Below, piece by piece: positions 20,101-29,109 of a DNA stretch of 29,617 nt. The DNA is from Sphacelaria rigidula (taxonomy: Eukaryota; Phaeophyceae; Sphacelariales). The notes beneath the pieces are model-generated. The model ran no database searches and was not told the origin of the DNA. It saw only the letters and a list, made by a program, of their open reading frames with translations. The stretch lies in assembly GCA_964200075.2 (NCBI GenBank), contig CAXNAA020000076.1:1-29617 (forward strand), written 5' to 3'. Positions within the stretch are counted from its first letter, which is position 1; every line of letters begins with the position of its first letter. The position numbers were made by a program, and so were the translations under genes.

Positions 20101-23100
20101 GTGAACTCGCTGTTGATGTAGACCATGGGGGCCCCCGGGATAGTCATGTCGGATATGACGATGCAGGCAGGGAAGGACTCGGCTGTGGACACAAACATGT
20201 TTAGCCACTCATCGGCATCCCCTGGTTGCTTGGAATCAGAAGTGTTGATGGCTCCTTCAAGCGCGGCTACCTGCGGTGTCGAGAGTTGACGTAAACGTGC
20301 CGTCACTTTCATTGGGTACCTCGGTGCGGACCACTTTCGATGTGTTGCCTGTTTTGAATTAAGCTCGCGGACATTTTATTTCATGGAACATCCTCCTGGA
20401 GGGTTTCACTTCCCGACGTAGATGGCCAGTTTGCGTGACAGTGCAGTATCTATGCGTTGCCGTGTTAACTGATGTTCTTCTCAGTCTGGTTCAAAGCCCC
20501 CGATTTCATGGCATTCAAATTTTTATGATGTTTAGATTTGATGGCATCCTGAACATACGCTGACTACCGCGTTTGTTTTTGTCAAAACACAGCGGCCCCC
20601 CAGTTCTTTACCTCGTTGGGATTAGATGATTTCTTGAGGTCATCCATGACAGCATTGCAGAACTTGGATTTAAGGAAACGCGGGAAGGCGTCGAATGCAA
20701 GCATCCCGAGCGTAGTTTCGGCCTCTTCTTGGACCTTCTGCATAGCCACACCAGGCTCCAGCGATTCGCCCTTTGCGTAGTGGAGTATCAGAGTATATAT
20801 ATGGGGAGAGGTATCAGGTAGGCTGCAATTGTCACGTCGGATTGTTGTGGTGTGATGTGCCGGCCGCTTTCAAAACGTTCAAAGTACCCAACAACGCGTT
20901 CAAGCTACTGCGGTAGTCACTCCGCATGTGGCATCGCAAGTTGCATACGGCGTCACAAGTTCACACCCAAATACCTGTTGACGTTGTGAAGTTGCACACA
21001 CGACGCCCCAGTGCCTCCACCTTATACATACTCCATGAGTATTGCAATACGTCGTATGGGGTCTCAGCGTGCGTCGTTTCATTTTTGCGCTATATTCACA
21101 CGTGCTGAGACCAGCTACCTCATCCTACACCGTTCGCACCGTCGCCGACATGGTTCATCGGATGCGCGGTACAAGAACGCGTCGATGCTCCTCACAATAC
21201 TAACGACAATGCACAGCAGCGTGGTCAAAAGTAGTAGCGCGATCGATACCTGCGACGCGTTGGCATAGTCCCAAAGCTGCTGCGTGCCTTTCGTACGGTC
21301 CTGCTGTCCAATGCCCGCTCCCTGAGCAGCGACGAACTCTTTGTACACCTGGAAGAGCAACAAGTACGAAATTCGATAAGACCAGTACGTTACACACCCG
21401 GACGCTCGGGGATCTCACCGAAGGTCATATCTGGATACAAGTTTGGTTTTGGTGGTTTGCGTTTACAACGTTGCAGAACTCCCGCGCCAATCTTTCGCCA
21501 CCTGAACAACAGTGTCCTTGAACAGAGTGCACGGATTTGTAACACGTGGCACCTTGTACCCGATGCTAGATTATATTGACTGTTCATACTCTCTGATGCC
21601 GCTAATTCTACTGAACCACAGAAGTTTGAGATGACATTTCAGGGTGCATGGGATGGAATGTGGTCTGGTGAAGAGGAAGATGCACGATGCACATATCTCG
21701 ACAAGGAGGAGTAATATTACCGGTATGCGGCACAGCCGACAACCTTGGAACAACCGCAGCAATATACGGCATCATGGTACGCAGCATTTCAAACCGGCGA
21801 ACACTGTAGTGCAGCTAAAAATGATGTGGGCTCAATCCTTTTGGAAACCACTGACGATTTTTGTTTATGTGAATCAGCATCATGTTCAGTCATTTTCAAG
21901 TCAAAATGATGCCGATTCACAAAAACAAAAATTGTCAACGCGTTCCCAAAGGATTGAGGTTACTTTGGTGATGGATTACTGGGAGGTGGTTTTTGTTTCC
22001 TGGTTACGTGGTTTGCGTCTCACTTATTGGCTACAACTCAAAAACACATAGTAATGTTTCAAATGTGTTCAGAAGAGAGTGTGGTACTGCATATACTCTA
22101 GATTTGCGTAGTATTTTCAGTACTCAGTGCCCCAAAGAATCCAGAGTATAGACTGCCGAAAGTACTAAGTAGTCCAGAATATTTCGACAACAGAAATAAC
22201 GAGTATTCCAGAACCTGCAGTATCGACTGCCAGAAACACTGGGTTTCGAAGAGTACCTGGAGCACTCGACTGATAAAAACACAGAGTATCCTAGAGGACA
22301 TGAAGTATTGACTTTTTATTTATTTATTTATTTATTTGTTATTTGTTTGTCGCACTTTGAACCCCTCCCATTCCTCGGAACGAGTCCGTGGCTTCAAAGG
22401 ACCAGCCCATCTCTCCCAGGTACACGCCTTGCATTTTGGTCTCGCGGATTGGGTCAGAGCTCCCGCACCGCGTCAACCCTAGTCAAAAACACTCAGTCAA
22501 CATTCGTTTTTACTCACGTACTAACGCTTTCGACGATGGAAATCAGATACTTCGAAGAAAAAACCCAACGCATCGGGATTCGAACCCTCGTTCTCTCCAC
22601 CCTAATGGTGACAGTCGGACCGTTACACCCCCGGGGCGCGGTGGCCCTGTCACCACAAATATTGAGTATTCCAGATTACCGGGGTTACCGATTCCTCTAG
22701 AGTACTGAGAGCTCTGGAGTACCTGGAGTATCAGCACCTTAAATTACCCATACTCGGACTGCGCACTACTTCAAGCACCTTTGAAATACTTCATGTTTTA
22801 CGAATGATACTTTTAAATTGAGGCGCTTTTCCCACAAGGCTGCGGATTCAGTTTTTGTCCAACAGAGTCATGCTCCGGTAGGGGTTGCACATGTTAGCCT
22901 AGGCCTTTCTCATTCAGGGGCTCCTAAAGTTGAGGGCTACGCAAGAAAATGGATCAGGACAATCCCGTTTCCAAATCCATGCAAGGTATCCCCAGCCCAT
23001 TGGAATGCTAATCGTGGAGTGCTCTCACATTTTTCATGAGTCGTTTTTTCGATGAGAAAGAGGACTCCCAACAATCTCGAACGTCGCAAAATATTTGTGC

Positions 23101-25221
23101 ACCCCTACCGTGGAACCGCTCAAAAGTAGGATGCATAAACGGTGTGTGCAGTATATATAGTACAACATGTACACAGCCGTCCTGAGCGTGTAAGCGTGGT
23201 ATTGATACAGTACATGGTGGTACGAAGGTTGGCCCTTCACGGTTGCGCTCAAGTATCATATTAAATGCGAGGTGCACGTTGCTCGCGCGTGGTAGAGTGT
23301 GGTATTATGTTTTTCGTAGTTCGTGAAACTCGGTTGTCGACAACGCTTTTCGCAAATATATGCTGAGAATCACGCGCAAAACGTTGTAAGATGCACCTGA
23401 AGGTACCCCTCTGATCACCTGTATGTTGATCGATTGATTCCCAAATTGGTAAACGGTCTACGAGATGCAGCATACCCCTCTCTAGATAATTTCAAGTCCT
23501 CGCTTGTGCAATATTCCAAGTAATCCAAGTATCATCCTTTCGGCCGCATCTTTTAACGTTTTTGTCTGTGCGATCCTTCCTGCCTGTAGCTTGCGGTGGA
23601 GAGCTTCGCGTGCAGTACGGTCGTTGAGTGTAGGCAAAAAAGTGCTTTGTTAGCGAAATCATGGCATGTTAGAAACCGATGGAATAATATGGTATTCAGG
23701 GTCCAATACAGAAAAACACTGGACATCTTGCTGGATCGATTTCGTGGAGCTACCTACTGTGTCAATTAGACGAAAAAGCTAATTACTTTTCGTATTTCAA
23801 TCCATGTAGTAGCTGCTAGCTCTATGATATACGACCCAGCAAGATGCCTTACGTCTTTTGTATCGGACTCCAACACCGTGTTCTTCCACCGGTTCCTACC
23901 CCATGCCATGAGTCGCTCACACAAGAACCTCGTCGCCTACACCGTCCTATGCGTGCGATATATGTGCACGCACTCACACTCAAATGTTCATATCTTGTAG
24001 ATGTAATGGACGCACAGACCGACGGGTTTCCTTGGAATATGACGATGTCAGTTCAGGGCATACTATTTTGTGCGAGCTCTGCTCCCACTTATCTCAATCT
24101 ACGTTCGGTCCACACTGAACCCGCACTAAGTTTACCTTCATCTACTTTTGATGGGTATGTTCTTGTAGTACCGGTATTTGCGACCGCGATCATTCATATG
24201 CGAGCATTGTGCGATCAATTGATAATATCTTCAACCATCTATTTGCTTTGCTGGGAGCTCACTAGTCACTGCTGTGAGCGTGGCTGCGGTCTGGACTCAT
24301 ACAGTCGGCGCTTCATGAGTAACTGGACAGTTAGGTGCTGTTGGTTTGCTCAATGTCTATATTTCCCGGATGCCTAGACTCAATTCGGTGAGCGGCGTGT
24401 GAGTAGCTGGACGGTTGTTGCTGTCACTTTGCCAGGGGCCATGGTGTAATCGACACAGTGCACCTCCAATAAAGAGCCTGGCTTGGTGTCGTGTACCTTT
24501 GTCGCCGCCTGCTCTTGCTCCCCTGCAGACAGCGTCTCCAGCTTCATTGCTTCCAGCAAAAAGTCGAGTTGCGCTTCTCCGTATTCTGTAGCGAGGAACT
24601 CTCGAAATTTGACCTGTCACGATTGGAAAGATGATGAGCACTTGAAGGAGCGAATAAGAGCGTGTTCGAGCTGGGACTAAGTATCTACACAATAATAGCC
24701 GGCACTCGCAAAGTAACGACAAGGAAATAAAATCGTGTGAGAATCGGACAGCAGCGAACAGTTACACGCGATCAACACCCGCGTGGTGCGTCCAAAATCA
24801 CGAACGTCGGTAGAAGTAGTGAAGCAATTCGCGATTAGGAAGGCACCATATACACCCGAAGACAACGTCCCTCGATTGGTGATAGCCCAAGCCGGCTCTG
24901 CGAGCTGGCAACCCTGCGATAACCCACCTACTTTGTGTGTGTTCTGCTCGGGCTATGGTAAGTGCAGCCTCACCACCCAGGTGCAACGAGATGCTTACCT
25001 GACTAAATTGTTGCCATTATGCGCACCTGAGCGATTTCATTCTTCAAAATGTTGCGTAGTGATGTTGTGGCATCCTGCATCCATAGAGTTTTGGTAAACT
25101 CCATCATGGCCGACGCATGCTTTTTACCGAACTTCCGTCCGTACTGATCGCGCCCTTTACCTCCGCCCGTCTGGACATCACCGTCCGGGTGGTGCTTGTT
25201 GCCCTTCTTCTTAGGTGCCAT
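17125..25221 (-). CDS. Gene A: RGS-LOV-RGS-LOV protein (12 exons, 740 aa)
   Basis: Paralogue of gene B with the same predicted role, light-gated control of G-alpha GTPase activity. Exons in transcript order are 25221-25027, 24613-24497, 21348-21250, 20770-20612, 20270-19722, 19407-19309, 19176-18988, 18723-18568, 18421-18296, 18116-17948, 17651-17443 and 17280-17125. Introns are GT-AG, all phase 0 except phase 1 between exons 10 and 11; the CDS is 2223 nt. Residues: basic N-terminus MAPKKKGNKHH; RGS1 about 38-187 (SLRNILKNEIAQ, YKEFVAAQG, FDAFPRFLKSKFCNAV); LOV1 about 213-330 with GRNCRFLQG (Cys262), NYRKNG, FQNLL and GVQFEI (Gln325); RGS2 about 420-560 (LPRFLNSRFGLAMV); LOV2 about 578-698 with GRNSKFLQG (Ser630 replaces Cys) but retained NHK, FQNLL and Gln693. 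Each LOV is followed by a conserved helix (QLDKLLRLLPSRL or EMERVLRLLPSS). Compared with gene B it has three extra introns. The 3148-nt intron 2 holds a SINE and a foldback. A GTGAGA donor near 17169 could extend the transcript. Confidence 0.87.
19722..20270 (-). other. Gene A exon 5: photoactive-type LOV1 domain
   Basis: This 183-codon exon encodes the whole first LOV domain of gene A: SFPACIVISDMTIPGAP, YINSEFTKTTGY and GRNCRFLQG, with the adduct-forming Cys codon TGC at 20057-20055. The partner IRNTL arginine, NYRKNG and QNLL asparagines and the GVQFEI glutamine are all present, so FMN binding and cysteinyl adduct formation are expected. Positions 19906-20177 differ from gene B 15155-15426 at only two bases. 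Confidence 0.9.
21831..21958. repeat. foldback hairpin in gene A intron 2
   Basis: The left arm (21831-21886) and the right arm (21901-21958) are reverse complements over about 54 bp at roughly 80% identity. CTCAATCCTTTTGG pairs with CCCAAAGGATTGAG, GATTTTTGTTTATGTGAATC with GATTCACAAAAACAAAAATT, and GCATCAT with ATGATGC. The loop is short (about 14 nt). It may be a MITE/foldback remnant or a transcribed hairpin within the intron. Confidence 0.8.
22090..22311. repeat. degenerate AGTATT/AGTACT repeat tract interrupted by a SINE
   Basis: Short motifs such as GAGTATTCCAGA, CAGAGTATAGACTGCC, CAGTATCGACTGCC and GAGTACCTGGAG recur at about 20-40 bp intervals here. They resume at 22663-22760 beyond the SINE (GAGTATTCCAGATTACC, GAGTACCTGGAGTATCAG). 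The SINE therefore appears to have inserted into a pre-existing degenerate tandem tract. Confidence 0.5.
22312..22650 (-). mobile_element. SINE family 2 (tRNA-derived), fuller copy in gene A intron 2
   Basis: On the minus strand the head lies at the right. An A-box-like GTGTAACGGTCCGAC is at 22629-22615 and a perfect B box GGTTCGAATCC at 22586-22576. The body is shared with the copy at 12672-12930. The 3' end is a (TAAA)n-type tail, seen on the plus strand as TTTATTTATTTATTTATT at 22316-22345. It lies in the sense orientation of gene A within the 3.1-kb intron. The flanks AAGTATTGAC (left) and AAATATTGAG (right) may be a degraded target-site duplication. Confidence 0.8.
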
Positions 25222-25610
25222 CGTCAATAGAGGTTTTGGAGATTTGGAAATCGAGGTGCTCCTGTGCGTTATATGATAGCAGATACAGTACTTGAAAAAT
25301 CGCGGGTGTTCCTCACGTCAATCGAACAAACAGCCGATGGCCGACAAGATCCAAGCGGTAGTCGGACCTGCTTCTCGACGAGGATGCGGATGTACTCTTA
25401 TTTTCGTGTCGGTACAGCAGCTACCGTAACAGCAGCTGTCACTGTCTCTCTCGTGCTCAAATATTTCCTGCTTTAATATGTTGCGCGCGTCAAAAAGCTA
25501 TTCTGCCGCTGCCGTTTTTGCACGAATAAGCTCGTCGTGGATGCCAGCGGCGCAATTGGAAGGTACCTCTTCGAACCGACACAATCCCGTGCCGCCTGGT
25601 TTTTTGTATC
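25222..25610. promoter_or_regulatory. divergent intergenic region between gene A and the secreted Cys-rich gene
   Basis: The 389 bp separate the gene A ATG (minus) from the ATG of the plus-strand gene at 25611. Head-to-head arrangement with a short gap suggests shared or bidirectional promoter sequence. It contains TACCGTAACAGCAGCTGTCAC-like sequence, including the palindrome CAGCTG, but no unambiguous TATA box or initiator. Confidence 0.4.
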
Positions 25611-26502
25611 ATGATCACATCAGACCGACTCAGGTCCGTTCGTGTAATCCTCGTTTCCTGTATCTTTTCGGCTGCGGTAGCTCTGTGTCATAATCCGCGA
25701 TTCCGGGTGCGTCGGAATGGGGGTTGCGGCGGCAGGTGTCAGAATTACAAAACTGCCCAGCGGGTATCATGGGTATTCCAGGAGTGCGGTCGATAACCAT
25801 CTTCGGGTAAGAGCTGTAGAGTGTTGTGCGTTCTATATTTGCAATCTAATCACCCGACCCCTTTGGGGGTAATTCATGAAAGAGTACTGCTACCGCACTG
25901 CGGAATGTGGTGGCAGTACTGCTGTACTGTCCAAGACTGCAGGTGTTGTGATGACTGAAGACGTGATCATGTGATTGATTGTCATGCAGGACTATCCTAT
26001 CATTGGGTCTACTTCACCATGTCCGAGCCTTTGTCATCAGGGGGACACCGTGTGTTTCGAGGGCATCAGCAGTATCGAAGGGAGTGGGGCTGGGTGTGAT
26101 GTCACCGGCACCAATGAGGCAACGTGAGTTCATGTTCATGTGTTTCGCGGACAGACAGTACGGTGTAAGTATAGTTGTCTGCAGCACAGTATATATACAG
26201 TGTCTCCTATTATAACATCACAAATAGGACTGAAGTACAGTAGTACATGATTGGAAAATGCTCCAGTCCCCCCTGTTGACTAGACGGGCAAGGCACACCA
26301 CTCTCGCTGCTGTCCGAACTCCGTGCTTTGCCTGGCGCGTCTTAAACCATCAACAGGAATTTCTCACACCAGGGTAAACTGTGTCATCGACGAGTACCAG
26401 GAGAATCCCGAAGGACTGGCGGAAGGGGACATGATCAAAGTCATCGCAAAGGGGCTCAAGTTTTACAATATAAGAGCTTACAAGGTAATTCGTTGCCGAT
26501 GA
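25611..26502 (+). CDS. small secreted Cys-rich protein candidate (3 exons, 138 aa)
   Basis: Exons are 25611-25763, 25990-26123 and 26373-26502, with GT-AG introns and phases closing (phase 0, then phase 2); the CDS is 417 nt. Residues 1-26 (basic start, then RVILVSCIFSAAVALC) look like a signal peptide. The mature part has Cys in GGCGGRCQNY, SPCPSLCHQGDTVCFEG, GAGCDV, TVNCVIDEY and the terminal VIRCR, eight in all, so four disulfides are possible. Exon 3 (NCVIDEYQENPEGLAEGDMI, then KVIAKGLKFYNIRAYK) is protein-like and charged. The end is uncertain: a donor AAG|GTAATT at 26484/26485 could lead to another exon, or translation may read VIRCR to TGA at 26500-26502. The family is not recognised. 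It is likely extracellular or cell-wall associated. It is divergent from gene A and may share its promoter region. Confidence 0.55.
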
Positions 26503-26977
26503 TATGGAGAAGGTACATCAAGCCTTGGGCGGACTGGGTGTGTCATCTGGGTCTTTCAGTTCGCTTTCGAGCAGGAATGATACCAATTCAACATTTCAAC
26601 AGATGGTGGTGATCAAAGGGGCAATAGCTTGCACAACGCAATAGTAGTAATGTACTACTGCAGTGCTATAGATTACGGTGTATACAGATCCACTGACTAC
26701 TTTTTTGGTACCGTACGTTCCAACCGGGTTCCCCTGTTCCCACCCTGCCTACCAACACCTGTTTGCCCCTCACGTGTATGTGACAACTTTTAAAAAGGGG
26801 TTGTAAATGGAATAGAAATGAAGAGGGCTCTCGTCTACAACAGGTATATATATCTTCACGTTTTTCGCCTCTGCACGGTATCAGTAGTATTTTGGATCAA
26901 GTTGCAGAATTTATTCACAGTACAGACAGGTCCACTGACGAACTCGTTCGGTAGCCTTCGTTTGCCCGTTACACAGC
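26503..26977. other. 3' flank of the Cys-rich gene, no further feature recognised
   Basis: Small palindromic stretches (AGTAGTAATGTACTACTGCAG near 26645) and short frames only. Confidence 0.4.
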
Positions 26978-27328
26978 TCGCCCCGGTGGCTCCGTTGGTA
27001 ACTCAAAACCTTCTGACGGTTGGGCCGTGGGTTCAATTCTCGGAGCGATCTTGGATTTTTTCTCACGCCATGCCCGACAGTGGAGAGCGACTATGTCATG
27101 GGTACACAAATTTCGACTTAACGGTCGACGAGCGAAAGGGACTGCTGAACCCCTCTCGGAATATAAAATTAAGGCAAGCACCGCAGAAGGAAGGAGGGGT
27201 GCTAAAAACAAATAAATAAATAAAAACTCCTGTGTTGACCTCCCTCCTGTGTGACCCCGGCTGAGGCACCCACATGTACCGAAAGGTGTAGACCGGCGTC
27301 CAGAGTGGATGGGACGACAACACACACG
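26978..27328 (+). mobile_element. SINE family 1 (tRNA-derived), copy 2
   Basis: It begins CTCGCCCCGGTGGCTCCGTTGG, with A box TGGCTCCGTTGG (26987-26998) and B-box-like GGTTCAATTC (27030-27039). It matches the reverse complement of 13061-13416 along its whole length. A (AAAT)n-like stretch, AACAAATAAATAAATAAAAA, at 27207-27227 lies two thirds of the way along, followed by the shared segment CCGAAAGGTGTAGACCGGCG. The element may thus be a dimer of two modules, or have a composite tail. Confidence 0.85.
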
Positions 27329-28152
27329 CACAGCAAGCGTCGCCTCGGAACAGTTTCACAGGCTGACAATCCGGAGACATCCAGGGGTAGAGCGATGGCG
27401 TGTTGAATGTTTGTTGCCGTTGTATCCAGCGGGAACATACAGTACGCAAACTGACTCTGTACGCTATTGACTGCACAGTCAAAACCGGTCAGGGGTTCTC
27501 CAGGATCTATTCTATGCAGCTGTCGAGCATCCACATGGTCATGAAAAAGGCGTTTTGTCTAGAGAGGAAAGAGCTACTCTGTGCCGCAAATATGACATAC
27601 AGGCTGGTTCACGGTGATCACCCAAAATTGTGTCATCAGCAAATGCCGTTCGCAGTACGCACTCAATAGTCGCATACATGGTATCATACTGACCGCCATG
27701 GACAAGTGAAGAGCGTGACATAGCCGGATTTAAATGTAAGGCCATAGTGGTAGCGCTAAGGGCGAAACGGTACATCAACCAGTCATCGCCCGTCAAATCA
27801 TTCCGAGATCGAAATGACGGATTCCCAGCCCGATTTTCACCCAATCTCCACATGTTTCAAATCGTAGTTACCGTCATCGGCTCGGGAATCTAACGAGAAC
27901 ATATTTATTACACGGTTACTACGGAGGTCGAATTATACCCGAAACCGTGATGTTTCGGGGATGTCGGGTGTTCGCGTCCTCTGATTTCCACTAATCATCC
28001 GCACGAAAGTCCCAGGGAGACAAGTGACGGTGTCCCCTATATCTGTCGTATAAAAGCTCAGATCGCCCTCAAACTTGGCACTTCCGTAGGTATCGATGCT
28101 CCAGATGGAAAAAATTGTATTGTTGACAATATTTCATGGTTTTTCCGTCCTC

Positions 28153-28198
28153 TACCGCCTTCCGGGGGTCTTCATACTGGGACCCCCGGAAGGCGGTA
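28153..28198. repeat. perfect 18-bp stem, 10-nt loop hairpin
   Basis: TACCGCCTTCCGGGGGTC (28153-28170) is followed by a 10-nt loop and the exact reverse complement (28181-28198). It is one of the CGGGGGTCC-type hairpin cores inside the TIR element. Confidence 0.95.
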
Positions 28199-28794
28199 CT
28201 GAATGCCCTAAAACAGAAATAGTAAAATGATGCGTCCCGCGATAGTCCAAGGAACACATGTACAAAGTTTGGTGGAGAAAATCGAAAACCTCATACAGTT
28301 TTTCTTGCCTTGATGTCAAATTCACCCCAAAAGACGTTTTCATACTAAAACAAGTAGTAAGGAGTTGCACGTTTCAAGCCCACGTCCTCTACAAACGCGC
28401 AGACCTTGACGCCGTGATTAGGAGTTAGATCCTGAACTTTGCACAAATATGCTATGTATCATTACGCAACTTTCTACGGACGATGTTTTTTTACTTGTTG
28501 AGTTTTTCGTCGTTTTTCGGGGGTCCGACGGGATCCAAGTCGTTTTTGAAGTAGTCTCCATTCCGGGGCCCCGGAAAACCGGCACTACGATATACATTTT
28601 TTCATTTTTCGCGCACGAATTGTCGCCGCACAACCCAAGGAAGGACCCCATAAAATTTCGTCGCAAAACTCGATCAGCTGATGCTTGAATTTTCATGTTC
28701 ACGTCAAAGAAGGTAAAAAAAAACGCCGTTTTCGTACAAAAATCAAGTAGTTTGCGGTTTCAGCGCGGTACGCCAAGGTTCATCGCACAAGAGC

Positions 28795-29070
28795 GAGAAA
28801 CCTCACGCCGTTTTTAGGAGTTAGACCCTGAAATTTTGCACAGCTCTTCTATGGGTGATTACGCAACTTTGGAAGAAGGATTTTTTTTCAATCGTTTTAC
28901 GGGGGTCCGATTGGATCGATGTTTTCCCGAAAAAATGGGGACCCCCGAAAAACGGTGACAAAAGTCAAGACGTGAAAAAAAATCGGGCTTTGGAAGTTGC
29001 GCAATGACTCATAGAACATATCTGCAAAAATTTAGGGTCTAACTCGTTGAAACGGCGAGAGGTTTTGCCG
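28795..29070. repeat. foldback module inside the TIR element
   Basis: The left arm (about 28795-28917) and the right arm (about 28940-29065) are imperfect reverse complements. Shared blocks are CCTC.CGCCGTTT, GAGTTAGACCCT, TTTTGCA, TTCTATG.GT.ATT.CGCAACTT, CGATTTTTTTT-like and CG.TTT..CGGGGGTC. The turn lies near 28920-28940. A related module, less symmetrical on its right side, occupies about 28400-28585. Confidence 0.75.
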
Positions 29071-29109
29071 ATGAGTGTTTTTTGGATGATCACCGTGAAC
29101 CAGCTTGTA

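Larger units (their letters stand above)
27598..29109. mobile_element. 1.5-kb non-autonomous TIR element flanked by TA
   Basis: The left end, TA then CAGGCTGGTTCACGGTGATC (27598-27623), and the right end, GATCACCGTGAACCAGCTTG then TA (29084-29109), are inverted copies. 24 of 26 positions match, with weaker matching continuing inward for about 30 bp. The outer dinucleotide on both sides is TA, the target duplicated by Tc1/mariner/pogo-type transposases. The interior has no transposase ORF but carries three hairpin modules with CGGGGGTCC/GGACCCCCG cores. A subterminal motif (GAGTTAGACCCTGAA....TTTGCA....ATTACGCAACTTT) recurs at about 28420, 28820 and, inverted, near 29000-29045. It is best read as a MITE-like or foldback non-autonomous DNA transposon. 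Confidence 0.7.

Noticed and set aside
22576-22630. tRNA gene on the minus strand
   Set aside because: The A and B boxes are present, but a clean cloverleaf does not form and the sequence is the head of a SINE with an A-rich tail; the same holds for 26978-27045 and 13350-13416.
23844-24377. 177-codon plus-strand ORF
   Set aside because: It lies in the large intron of gene A, has no recognisable motif and a random-looking composition; treated as chance.
24357-24722. Minus-strand 121-codon ORF overlapping gene A exon 2
   Set aside because: It is in a different frame from the exon encoding FREFLATEYGEAQLDFLLEA and lacks motifs; it is a shadow of the exon.
11436-25221. Aureochrome or phototropin identity for the LOV genes
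   Set aside because: No bZIP region and no kinase domain is present in or near the exons; the partner domains are RGS.
27539-27853. Minus-strand ORF with FADDTILGD, resembling the YADD box of non-LTR reverse transcriptases
   Set aside because: It crosses the left TIR of the TA-flanked element and no other RT motif surrounds it; the FADD resemblance is likely chance.
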